A DNA stretch of 64,000 bases from Pratylenchus scribneri. Its lineage: Eukaryota; Nematoda; Chromadorea; Rhabditida; Pratylenchidae. The position numbers and the translations under genes were made by a program. The notes below the pieces were generated by a model. It searched no databases, had not been told where the DNA came from, and saw only the letters and a list, made by a program, of their open reading frames with translations. The DNA is taken from contig JAQSEB010000020.1 in NCBI GenBank assembly GCA_030063045.1, positions 2,666,001 through 2,730,000 of the forward strand, read 5' to 3'. Below are positions 11,278 to 23,100 of this stretch, piece after piece; within the stretch, counting starts at the first letter, position 1, and each line of letters starts with the position of its first letter.

Positions 11278-11912
11278 CAAAATGAACAAAATGTTTGGAA
11301 ATGGAAATATAATTTGAAAATGAATCGATGAACAAATGCATTTCCCCCAACAAATATAATCTAATTCCATATCCGCAATCCTTTCACCTAATTTTTGCAA
11401 AATTCTTTTGATCCTCATTTTCAATTCATTTATTTGTTTTTTTGCAATTTATTCACTCCATTTCCTTTTCAATCACTTTTCATTTATTTTTATTTTGAAT
11501 GAATTTATCCAGAGAAAAATGCCATTTATTTGGAATTTTTACACTTTAAAATGAATTAAAATGAATTTTAAAATAAAATGCGGGCACAAAGCAAACAAAT
11601 ATATTCGTTGAATTTGGCAATTAATTCAAGTTGTCACATTTTTGGGTCAATTTTAATTTGAGAGAATTAATCCATCCAATTTGCTCATTGATTTCGCCAT
11701 TTTTCCTTATCATTCCCAACTAAAATACACAAAAAATGTCCCCAAACCAAAATGGGAATCAACCATATTTTGGGCTATCATATTTTTGTGAGGAGGTAAA
11801 TTGGGCAATCCTTTTCTCTTTCTTTCTTGGTCCTCAATCGAAATTACAAAACATTGAGAATATTTTCTCCTTCATTTATTTTGCTCATCCAAATTAAATT
11901 AAATCCACAAAA
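11278..11912. other. Intergenic between tetraspanin paralogs
   Basis: AT-rich, with AATAAA-like motifs. No exon is recognised. Confidence 0.6.
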
Positions 11913-12843
11913 ATGGTTTACGGTGCGGCCAATCAACTCATCAAATTCATGGTTTTCACGGCAAATTTTTTGATTTTCGTGTTCGGTGGCCTCCTTTTCG
12001 GCTTTTCACTTTGGGCAATCCTCTTTCTCAATATTTCCATCATTCCCTTTTTTGTTCATTTTTAGGCAAATTTGGACAAAAATTTCGACGCCCATTTGCG
12101 TGATTTTGCCCTGAAAATTCATCTTGATGATCGACTGGTCGATGAAATTGCCAGGGTAAAAAACCCTCAAAAATAGACAAATTATTTCCTTTCTCATTGT
12201 CAGTACCAAGCATCATTGTGGATTTTGGTTGCCGTTGGCGCCCTTCTCATGATCGTTGGATTCCTTGGTTGTTGTGGGGCCGCATGTGAAAGTTTCATTT
12301 TGCTTACATTGGTTTGTTTTTGTTGTGAATTCATCAATCCTCTTTTTATTTTATTCATTTAATTTAGTTTGCCATTTGTCTGATTATCCTTTTCCTCATT
12401 GAACTTTTTGTTTTGGTTTCCATTTTCACAAATCGAGGCCAATTACTCGACAATTTGCACAGCGCATTTGGTTTGCCAAAAAATATTTTCAATTATTATT
12501 TGGGAATTTAGTGAAAAGTTCGGAAACGGTGAATGGACGAATGAATTTGAAGCCAATTGAAACATTGTTGAATTGTTGTGGGGCAACCATCGAAACTAAG
12601 CACAAATACATTGATGAAGGCCTTTGCCCTGGGGCATTGTCAAATGCGGTTTGATTTTCAAATGACCAAATCGAAATAATATTCTTTCAGGAAGATTGTT
12701 ATACAGTAATTTCATCCAAAATTGACACAACTGCGTTGTTAATTTGTGGAATTGGCCTCCTTCTCATCCAATTCTTCTCAATTCTCTTTTCCAGTGCACT
12801 TTGCAGTGCATTCCGCGAAAGAGGACCCGTTTATTATGCCTGA
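11913..12843 (+). CDS. Tetraspanin (paralog 2)
   Basis: Six exons (11913-12014, 12066-12155, 12204-12311, 12368-12470, 12512-12648, 12691-12843) encode 230 residues that align end to end with the upstream tetraspanin: MVYGAANQ start, identical WILVAVGALLM in TM2, LIELFVLVS in TM3, NCCGA in the large loop, and a C-terminal region with SALCSAFRERG. It has two more introns than the upstream copy: one after the small extracellular loop (12156-12203) and one inside the loop (12471-12511). Intron 1 (12015-12065) begins TGG|gcaatc, a GC donor, where the paralog has TGG|gtatat. Exon sizes for the first (102 bp) match exactly between the copies. Confidence 0.92.
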
Positions 12844-13244
12844 GGAAAGAATATTAAATAATAACCATTTTTTGTGCCATCATTCTATCGAGAATGTCAA
12901 TAATAAAGCATCATCAATTTCCGATAACAATCCATCAATAAAATTCTTTTAATCGAATTGTTGTTTTTTTCTCAATTAAATCCCTTCCTTCCCCCAATAA
13001 ACTGGATTTGATATTCATCCGAATTAAAGTGAAGAAAGGTCTTTTCCCGTTCATTCTTTCCAATTTCATTATTTTCCCGTGAATGGTAAATTTCCCTCCA
13101 AAAATGGAGAAAGTCAATTTGAGGATGTCCAAAGGGAGGATGAGGAATAATGGGGCTCGCCAACAGTCAATCTCCATTAATGCCCAATTTAAAATTAACG
13201 TTGTCTGCAGAACAGTCGATTAAGCCCTAATAATAATTTTATCT
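12844..13244. other. Intergenic
   Basis: AT-rich spacer with AATAAA motifs after the second tetraspanin, then the edge of the minisatellite. No gene is recognised. Confidence 0.6.
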
Positions 13245-13254
13245 GACGAAATTA

Positions 13255-13910
13255 ATGCAAAACAGGCGGAATTATTTAGATGAAACACAAATAGGCGGAA
13301 TTAGTGCAAAAACACAAACAGGCGGAATTAGTGCAAAAAACAAACAGGCGGAATTAGTGCAAAAACACAAACAGGCGGAATTAGTGCAAAAACACAAACA
13401 GGCGGAATTAGTGCAAAAACACAAAACAAGCGGAATTAGTGCAAAAACACAAACAGGCGGAATTATTTAATAGAAACACAAACAGACGGAAATTATTTAG
13501 GAGAAACACAAACAGGCGGAATTATTTAGATGAAACACAAATAGGCGGAATTAGTGCAAAAACACAAACAGGCGGAATTATTTAGGAGAAACACAAACAG
13601 ACGGAATTATTTAGGAGAAACACAAACAGGCGGAATTATTTAGGAGAAACACAAACAGGCGGAATTATTTAGGAGAAACACAAACAGGCGGAATTATTTA
13701 GGAGAAACACAAACAGGCGGAATTATTTAGGAGAAACACAAACAGGCGGAATTATTTAGGAGAAACACAAACAGGCGGAATTATTTAGGAGAAACACAAA
13801 CAGGCGGAATTATTTAGGAGAAACACAAACAGGCGGAATTATTTAAGCAAAACATAAACAGGCGGAATTATTTGGGGCAAAACACAAACAGGCGGAATTA
13901 GTTGAAACAC
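13255..13910. repeat. Minisatellite B, array 1 (27-29 bp unit)
   Basis: A head-to-tail array with core ACACAAACAGGCGGAATTA. The first part has a 27-28 bp form with the linker GTGCAAAA; the second part has a 29-bp form with the linker TTTAGGAGAA. About 22 copies are estimated from length. The same core builds the array at 25.4-26.2 kb in the same orientation. Open frames through it carry no coding evidence. The last units switch to TTTAAGCAAAAC and TTTGGGGCAAAAC linkers, which are the forms typical of the second array. Confidence 0.95.
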
Positions 13911-13914
13911 GAAT

Positions 13915-14688
13915 CGCTTAAATTAAACACCCCTTTTTATTGTTGTAAATATTTATAGAAGCCAAAACATTTAAATTCAAAATTTTTCATTGAATCACTC
14001 AATTTTTATTATCTTTTATTCGCCATAATTTTCATTTTATTTATTTTTTTTGCTACTTTATTTACCTTTTATCTCCTTCCAAGATCGCTGGCATCCAATT
14101 TAAAATAAATATATTTTTGATCCAGTTGGAATTGGAATACATTTTTGACTCTTGAACTTCATCAGCTCAATTTTCCTTCCCATTTTTTTGCCCTCACTTC
14201 TTCTCCTTCATCCCCTTTCCCTGCGCATTAGCCTCTAAAATTATTTTATTGTCATTCATCCGTTCCTTTAATATTCATTCGTTCGAATGCGGTCCTCGCC
14301 CTTTTATCACTTTGGTTGGAGGAAGGGCATATAATTCCCTTTTGGCTGAATGGCTTATTGCCGTCGGCTTCATCCATCAACGGCGCCATTCTCTGCTATA
14401 AAGCTTGGATGGAGTAAACCGCGTTTCGGCGCATTATCCTCCCCTTTCCTTCTACCAACTTTTATTTTGGCTTTTGGGTTTATTAGTGAAAGAGAGGAAA
14501 TGGATGGAAAGGAACCGATGTTTGGAGAAGGGCAAATCAAAGGGAAGGGACGGTGGAAGGGAATCATGTTCTCGAGAGGGGATTGACCAAAACTGGCTTT
14601 TTCTTCCAACGCACTTCTCGCGCGCCAATATCCTCCCTATTTTTATTCAAAAAATAATATATTGCCATTTTTTCCCTTTGAATTTCCG
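13915..14688. other. Intergenic upstream of collagen
   Basis: AT-rich, then C/T-rich (14150-14470), then a short purine-rich patch (14480-14580). Open frames on both strands overlap here without splice support. It probably holds the collagen promoter, but no specific element is identifiable. Confidence 0.5.
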
Positions 14689-16232
14689 ATGCACCATCAA
14701 TCGATGGAACAAAAAAGGCCAAGGGAGGAGAATTTGAAGGAATTGTTGGCCGAGGCAGAATATTTTAAAAGACTTGCATTTTGGGGAATTCTCGTTTGCA
14801 CTGGTAAAATTATTTATTAAGGTATATTTTGATGGCCTCAATTTGAAGTTGCCACATTGACCGCATCAATTTGTGTCCCAATGTTATATTCCTATGCCCA
14901 ATATGTTCAATCCTCTCTGCGCGATGAACTTGGCTTTTGCGCCCATCGAACACGGAATTTATTCAATGAATTCGACAAAGTTGGCCTCAAATTAATTTGG
15001 CCATTTTATAAATTCAATTATAATTTAAGTTTGAATCCGTCCGTCGACAAAAACGTTCGCCAATTGTTGGTCATTTCCTCATGAATGGCCATTCCCTTTC
15101 GGAGGCCACTTTTGATGGTTCATCCGCCGATGCTTCGGCAAAAAGTCGACCTTCCAGGCAGGGAGGATATCAGCAAGTGGTGGCCGGCTATTCCGCTTCC
15201 GGTCAACAACCTTTGCCTTCTTTTGGTGCATATCCTTCGCCCACTGGGCCAATCATTTCCCAACAAACTCCACCGCCTCCTCCTCCTCCTTCCACTCAAC
15301 CTCCACCCGTTGAACAACCTGGCTATGGGCCACAAACAAATGCGGCCAGTTTTGCGCCACAAAAATCATTGGAACAAACCGAACAAGAATGTTGTTCCTG
15401 CGGAATTGGACCAGCCGGCCCAGCTGGGCCTCCAGGAAATGATGGAAATAATGGAAAAGATGGCCAACCTGGAGCACCGGGTGAAGCTGGACAAGATGCC
15501 CAACAATCACCCGCAAATCCATATCAATCCGCTGAGCCTTGTTTCGATTGCCCGGGTCCTTCATTCACTTCAATCGAATCCATTTTTCAAATTTAAATAT
15601 CCCTTTTTAGCCGCTCAACCGGGTGCCCCTGGAGGCGCTGGTCCAAAGGGCCCTAATGGACCGCCAGGATTGCCTGGACAACCCGGTATGTTTTTTCGAT
15701 TTATTTTCCTTTAAAATGTGGCAATTTCCAAGGAATTCCCGGAGCACCTGGACCACAAGGCCCTACGGGCACAGCAGGCCCCCATGGTGGAGCAGGTCAA
15801 CCGGGACAGCCAGGACAAAAAGGTAAACAATCCAAATAAAAGCCATCGAATAATCATTTTCAATTTAGGCCCTGAAGGACAATTGGCGGATGTGCCTGGC
15901 CTCCAAGGCCCTCCAGGTCAATCAATCCATTAAATTCAATGTATTATTATTAATTTTTACAATTATTTTAGGTCCCCCAGGCCCTCAAGGCCAGCCAGGA
16001 CAACCGGGGCCCAGCGGCGAATCTGGAAAATCGCAGGCAAAATTTGCACAAATTAAGAACATTTCACCATTTCATTTTGTAGGCCGGAGCACCTGGGCCA
16101 ATGGGCGATGCCGGGCCGCCAGGACCAGTTGGCCAACCGGGTCAACCAGGCCAAAAAGGGCCGGATGGGGAAGGCGGAGGAAAGGGAGGATGCGATCATT
16201 GTCCGGCACCCAGAACTGCGCCCGGCTATTGA
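14689..16232 (+). CDS. Nematode cuticle collagen
   Basis: Eight exons: 14689-14803, 14849-about 15054, 15105-15555, 15611-15685, 15733-15822, 15869-15916, 15972-16036 and 16083-16232, about 400 residues. The N-terminal cuticle-collagen domain is clear: a membrane anchor (FWGILVCTVATLTASICVPM), then YSYAQYVQSSLRDELGFCAHRT and NEFDK. A Pro-rich spacer, a CCSCG cluster, and interrupted Gly-X-Y blocks follow (GPAGPAGPPG, GPPGLPGQPG, GPPGPQGQPG), ending with a short CDHCPAP tail. Exon 2 may end at 15054 or 15069; the longer form keeps KNVRQ, which resembles the K/R-x-x-R proprotein-convertase site of collagens. Intron 7 (16037-16082) is GC-AG (CAG|gcaaaa). Most collagen introns are phase 1 and split Gly codons. 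The Met at 14704 is an alternative start. Confidence 0.92.
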
Positions 16233-16824
16233 TGAAAATGAATGGAAGAAGGGAAATTGGTACAAAGGATGCTCAATCTCGAATTCAATTTATTCACTCT
16301 TATTATTTATTTTTTTATTAAAAAATTTCCATTTTATGAAAATTTCATTTTAGCAACTAAAAATGTTGCAAAAAGAAAATTTCCAAAAAAAAATATTTAC
16401 ACAAAAATTATTGTTTATATTTATTTGTGAAGGAAAAGCCATATTGCGCAGCTAAAAATAGGGAACAAATTTCGGGCCTATTTTTGTTGACCTTTGAAAA
16501 TGGCCAAGGAAAGGTGGATATTTGTCCATCCGAAAATGAAAATAAAATTTGTTGTGGAAATGTTGTTTGATGAATCCATAGAACAAATTCACGAACACCA
16601 ACTGACAATAAAAAGGGCTCATCATCGTAAACAAGTGTTGACTATTTAAGGAAGTCCAATTGCCTTAGGCCATCATCAATCTATTTTTTTCAATAAATTT
16701 TGGCTAACTTAAAATTAAACATTAAACTTAACTAGCAACTAGGCCGATGAATTATTTATATTCCCATTTTCTGTTGAATTTAGAATATTTAACCAAATAA
16801 AATAAATTCAATTTCTCTAAAACA
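16233..16824. other. Intergenic, AT-rich
   Basis: No exon is recognised between the collagen and the Cys/Ala-rich peptide gene. Confidence 0.6.
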
Positions 16825-17132
16825 ATGTTTTTCCACTTTTTCATTGTTTTCCTTCTTCTTGGAATTCTGTTTCCATTCATCACTTCTGGCCCTGTGGCTT
16901 ATGCTGCCTGTCAGGTGAATTCATTGAATTTCAATAATTTTGTACAATTTCCATTTCATTTTTGAAAAAAATTTGATACCAATAATTTTTTCGATATTCT
17001 CTCTGTTAATTTTTATAATTTTTAAAGGCAGCCTGTGCCGCAAAAGCTGCTTTATTCGGTCCTGCATTTGCCGCCGTCTACGCTGCATGCCAGACTGCAT
17101 GTGCCGCAGCTTTGGCAGCTCCAGGACCTTGA
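16825..17132 (+). CDS. Cys/Ala-rich small secreted peptide
   Basis: Exons 16825-16914 and 17028-17132 encode 64 residues. The first 20 or so residues form a signal peptide (MFFHFFIVFLLLGILFPFI). The mature peptide of about 42 residues is mostly Ala with regularly placed Cys: YAACQAACAAKAA, a short GPAFAAVY bridge, then AACQTACAAALAAPGP. The two AACQxACAA half-repeats suggest a two-helix hairpin locked by disulfides. Similar short Ala/Cys peptides are seen in nematode genomes but I cannot name a function. The 113-bp intron is longer than most in this window. Confidence 0.75.
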
Positions 17133-20100
17133 ATATGCCTTCGAGATGCAAAAAGAATGAATGATGAAAATCTAAAATGATATTTGAATATCAAATTTTA
17201 TTTTGATTTTTATTTCATATTGAATTAATTCCATTCTTATGAATGATAATTGCCTTATTAAATTCATAGATTATTAAAAAATTTAATTCAAATTTAACTA
17301 TTCAAGAATGATATGTAAAAACGAAAATATTAATCTCCCTTATTAGGTATAAATCAACTTAAAATTTCCAAATAATGAGCCATTCTTAAATAAGCCAAGT
17401 TCATTTAAATATTTCTCATTAAAAGATTGAATGAATATTTTTGATGAAATTAGTCAACTTCCCTTCAATCAAATTCTCAATTTTCCATTCAATTTCCTCA
17501 ATATTATTCCTTCACAATTCCATTTTCACTTTCATTCATTTTTCTTGACACTTTTGCTTCAAGCTGTGACCACTTTTCGATTTAGGCTTTTTACCTTTTG
17601 CCCTCCACCAAAAGCCAATTTTGTCCCCTCAAATAAGAAAGCAATTTTATCGCCAAAATTTGGGCAAAATCCAGCCAGCCGGTCGGCCAATGGACAATTC
17701 ACCTTCCTTTGAGGCGCCAAACCTCCTCCCTCTCCATTTTGCGTAATTTTGCCTAATTTGTGTACGGCAACCAAAAATGGGGCCGATGGGAGCCAAAAAT
17801 GAAAGAAAAGAAAGGTAGAAGAGAGCATAAAAATGGCCAATTTTGGGGACGGAGAGAGGATGGTTGATTTTGGTGGAACTTTGGTGGTCAATTCATTCAA
17901 TTTTTGATTGCTTCCAAAATTATATCAATATTATTTTTATTTTTTATATTTTCCATGCTTTTTATGGTTGAATATTCCCAAAAATAAAGGAATGTCCTTT
18001 TCCGGATTCGAATTAAAAATAATGGAAAAGGGAAGAATGCGGAAATAATCCTCCCCAAAAATGACAAAATGACTTTTTATGTTGTCCTTTTTTTGCCTCA
18101 CTTTTTTAAGCCATTTTTGTCCCCCTAAAAGGAGTCATTTGCCACCCAAGCGGAAGGAGAGGCTGGCGCAAAAGTCGTCGAAGGCCCAAGAAAATTTATG
18201 CAGACAAAAAGGCGGCGGTTGGTGCCGTTAATATGCGGCCCAGGCTCCAGCTGCTTTTTTTGAAGGGTACCAATGCCTTTTGGCCCCAAAAGGCACTTGT
18301 CGAGAGGCAGATGGAAGGGAGGGGGAGGGAGGTGGCACATTTCCTGGCCATTCCCACCAAAAGATGTTGGGAGGGGGTGGCGCCAATGTTTGGCCAAAAA
18401 TGCTCAATTTGGATGAAATATGTGGGCAGATGTGCGCCTCAATATATTTTTGTTGACTTTATTGGCCAAAAGTTAATTGCCCAATTTATTCTCTTTATTT
18501 TGCCATTCTTTCCCATTCAATTTCTTCGATCGCCACTGATTTCTTCAGAAGCAAAATGTTTTGGATAATTCACTTTTTTATCGGCCTGTAAATCTGCGCT
18601 ACCCAAAATGCGTGTCATCCACCTTTCTCCCCTTCGATCCATTCTTTCCCCTTTTTATTTTTATTCATTCCCCGCCGGTCATTCCCTCCTCCAATTTTCC
18701 TTTTACTTTCCCCCACCAAATTCATTCAAATGCTCTAATTGACCCTTTTCCATTGGCCAATTCGTGTCAAAATTCCCTCCCCCCTCCTCCATTTCCACTT
18801 GGCCAATCCAACAAATTTCACGCTAAAGTGCAATGAATAATATTTTCACTGCTCATTCCTTCGCCGCATTTTCCAACCTTTTGGATTTATTTTTTCAAAA
18901 TACAAATATTGACGAAAAATGGCCACAAAGTGATGGATGGTGGCATTTTTGAAATAATTGGCATCAATTTCCATTTTGGCTTTATCCCGCAATATTCATT
19001 TGGATCATCGATGTTCACATTTTCGTCCATTCCACTTTTTGACCAACCAACCCAAAAGGAGGAATGCGCACTTTTGTGGTGATTGGATTGTCCCATTCAT
19101 TCCCCCCCCCCCAAGCATGCAATTATCCCATATTCCCCCAAATCCATTCGGGTGTCATATTTCGATTGTCGCGCAAATGTCCTCCTCCCCCTCCAGGGAA
19201 TGTTTTGTGCATTCTTGATGAAGGAAGGAAGGAGGGTACCTCCAAATTGTCATCTACATATATTTTGTGTATTTACTCCCATTTTTGGGCCACAAATTTG
19301 GGCCCCATCCGTTTTAAACCCATCCATCCATCTGCCCATTGGCCATCACAAAAGGATGGTCATCCCTTTATTCTATTGTCCATTCATTCATTTTGTCCAT
19401 TTCCAAATTTAGTTGGCCCACTCCCGCCGGTGGGGGGCGGATTATTCGGCTTTGGTTTGTGCCCTTTCCCATGATGATGCTACTAATCCCCTCGCCCAAC
19501 AATTGCCCCCTTTTCACCTTTCATAATTCCCCAAAAATACCAAAAATTCATTTTCCTCCCCATTTTTGACCCTTTTTTGGATGGTCAATGCAACCAATTT
19601 TGTCCAGCCTCAATTTAATATCCTTTGGTCATTTTAGCCAAAAAAAAAATATCAAAGAAAGGAGAAAAACTCATATTTTTGGCCGCAGAAAAGTCGGAGG
19701 AAACGGCACAAAAAATTGAAGGAAAGAGGTAATCCACCAATTAATCAAAAAAACCAGGAAAATGCATGGAAATGGGAGGAAAAGAGGAGAATTATTGGCT
19801 GGAAGAAAAGTGAAGAAGGCAAAAAGCAGCAAAAAGGCAGAAGCAAATAATAATAATAGAAACGGCCAAAAATAACCCATTATTCCATTTGTTCATCAAA
19901 AAATAAGGACACAAAAAAGTGTGAGGGCCAAAACAACGGCGGCCGGCAATATGATGGCCAACCATCATGGAAATGGAAGGCATGAACGGACGATGATGGG
20001 GCCATCCTCATTGCCTTTGAGAGGTGGGCCAAGGGCAAGGGAAGGGGGAAGGAAGGCATATGGCCAATCAAAATGAAAAAAAAAGAATATATTTTTGGGG

Positions 20101-20151
20101 CACATTGGAATTGGTCCTTTGCACATTTTCATTCACATTGCAGAGAGTGGA
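17133..20151. other. Intergenic, pyrimidine-rich tracts
   Basis: Three kilobases with no supportable gene. Parts are C/T-rich on the + strand (18600-18800, 19100-19560), including an 11-C run at 19102-19112; a purine-rich patch lies at 19680-20050. Many overlapping open frames on both strands lack splice or motif support. Confidence 0.55.
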
Positions 20152-23100
20152 ATGTGCCAATCATTCACTTCCGTCCCTCGAACATATATTCGGGCTGCCG
20201 ATGAGTTGGAACCATTTTCGGCCAATTCCCGTTTGGCCAGTTTGCCCAGTTTGAGCCCATCCCCCGTCCAATCGCCCATTCATTATTACCGGCATCCTTC
20301 CCTGACCCCTCATCCATCCCGTTATTCTCCTTTGCCCAATCATTTGCCTCCAAAGGCTTTGCCCCAGGCATTCGTCAAAACATTGACAAAACCATCAAAA
20401 TTGCCAGCAAGTTTGTCCTTTTTTTTCAATTAAAATAATTTGAATTTATATTTTTTTTAGAAAATTTGGATGAGATGGCACCGCTGGATGGGCATCAACA
20501 TTTTAGGGAAAAACAACAACCCGGCACTGGCCTTTTTGGCAAATGTGTCCTTTGCCTTTTGCTGAATGCCATTTTTGTTTTGGCCCTTTTCCTCGCATTT
20601 CTCATTGGTCATTTCGCTGCCGAAGCTCATTTACCCTCAAATAAGGTGATTTTTGAATGGATTGCACACATAAAAATATGCAAAAAAACATTGCTTTATT
20701 TATTTTTATTGCTTATTCCCTCACAAAATGAAGACTAACATCACTTCTTCTTCCTCAAATTCAATGCCAATGCCATCATCGCCATTTCCTCCGCCACCAT
20801 CGCTTTCCATAACAAATAACCACGGGTTGCCTACGGTCGAAGAGCAAAGGGAAATGGAATTCAAAAAAGTGGAAAAAAACAAAATAAAATTTAAATAATC
20901 AATTTTTCCCTCTAAAAGAATGTTGAAAGGAGTCGGCAACGTGTTCCCTCCCTTCGAGAGGTTTATCCACCCCAATTGGATTCATCCGATGCCCTCGATC
21001 CATGGGATGAGGATGACCAATTCATTCTTTTGCCACCTCAATCCCCTTCATATCAACTTGGAAATGGGCCAATTGTGCATCGTTCAATGGCAATTCCTGG
21101 TCCCGATATTCCATTGATTCCATTGCCAAGCACTGTCGTGCCAAGGCATTATAATGTGGAAGTGAGGAATATTTTGAGGAAAAATAACAAAATATATTTA
21201 TTTACAGTTGGATTTGACCGAATTCTATGGCGTCGTTGAGCCTCCACAAATTCGAGGGAATCTTTCAATTTTGTTGGAAGCATTTGGCAATGCCACCGAC
21301 GATGAATTGATTTTCCATGCGGGAACAAATATTTTCATCCAAAGAATTCGGCTATTCCGTCAAAATGAATTGGGCAAATCTGGGATGGAAGTTAAATCGG
21401 TGAAAAGGCACGCGGAAAGGGAATTAATCAGATTGGTTTTGGGCGAAAGGCTGAGGACAGGATGGTAAGTGAGGAAAGGGACTGAGGAGGAAATGGGCCA
21501 AAATATTAAAAAGGTATTGGCTGGAAATGGAATTTCGGACCAGAATTTGCCAATCCGAAATTGAGGGCACCCATTGCTTTCCTGGGGCCACAATTGCCGA
21601 AGGGGATGATGGCCAAGACGAAGAGAAAAGATCATTGGTGGCCGGTTTTGCCACAAAATTTGAACCAAATTTTGCGAGGACATTTTTGCCTGGTTGGGAT
21701 GAGCCCAGATTTCGGTCCACTTTTAATGTTTCAATCCGGCATTTTGCTGATTGCCCAATTCTCACCAATTCTGCGCCAATCCTCCATTCAAATGAACAAA
21801 AAACACCTCAAATGGGCGGTGGTGGTGCCTTCGTTCGTACCACCCATTTTGGCACAACCCCTCCAATGCCATTGTATTTGTTGGCATTTGCCACCGGCCC
21901 ATTCGCCCCTTTGGAAGTGCGAACCACAAAAGGGAATATTTCAATGAATGTTTGGAGTGCCCCGGAGAATTTGCTCTCAGCCCAATTTGTGGCCAATTTT
22001 TCACCAATAATTTTCGATAAACTCCTAGAAGATTTCGGGGTTGGAAAATGAAGGGTTCCACAATGAATTGAGGTGAATTCAGGTGAAATATCCTTTGGCC
22101 AAAATGGACATTTTCTTGGCACCAAAATTCCCAGTGGGCGGAATGGAGAATTGGGGCCTAATTGTGTTGCATTCGGACATTGTTCGACTGGCAACCGGCG
22201 ATGGCACATTGCCAATGAGCAACATTGACAGTGGCAGCTCATCCAGGGAGGAAAGGGCGAGGGAACAACAGCAACAAAGTTTGGTGGCCGTCGACAGATT
22301 GGCGGAACAATATCGAATTGAAAAAGTGATCACCCACGAATTGGCACATCAATGGTCCAAAAATTAGCCATAATTTTGAATTCATTCAATTTATTTTAGG
22401 TTTGGCAATTTGGTCAGTGTTTGGGATTGGGAGGAATTGTGGATGAGTGAGGGATTTGCCACATATTTTGTGTTCGATTTCCTCAATGCCCTCCACCATC
22501 CACATTTGACCGAACACGAATATTATTTGCGATTGATCGAATTAATCAATCGACAATCCACGGATGGCCGTTCCGCCTTGATCCGCCCTTTGCGGGGTTC
22601 GCGCCAATTGGATCGAATTTTTGATGGAATCCAATTGTACACAAAAGGGGCGGTGATGGCCAAAATGCTCAAGGATTTGGTTGGTCCAGCCGAATTTCGA
22701 GCTGGAATTGCTCGATTTTTGCGAGAAAATGCATTCCAATCAGTGGATCGAAGGGCAATTTGGACGGCATTTCCAACACATGCCGACCATGGGGCAGATC
22801 CAGTATGGGAAATAACAAAAAAAATAAATTGGAATTTGATTGGAATTTAGGTGAGATTGAAGGATTCAATGGAGGCATGGCTACTGAATAAAGGAGTGCC
22901 CGAATTGGAGGTGACCAGAAGCTATGAGGATCAATCAATTCGATTGGAACAAAGGCAAGCGGATCGAAATAGACATTTGGCCTATTTGGACGATGAAATT
23001 ATGCAAAAAATGAGAATGGAATTGGGCGAAAAGGGCAGAAGTAAAAGATGGACAAGAAGGAAAAGAAGGCATGGAAGAAGTGGATTTGGATTGGCAGAAC

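Noticed and set aside
13255..13910. CRISPR-like appearance of the 29-bp repeats
   Set aside because: Units are contiguous with no unique spacers, and the genome is eukaryotic; this is a minisatellite.
20095..20151. Upstream in-frame Met for the aminopeptidase
   Set aside because: It precedes a good acceptor (CACATTGCAG), so the Met at 20152 is more likely the start; kept as an alternative.
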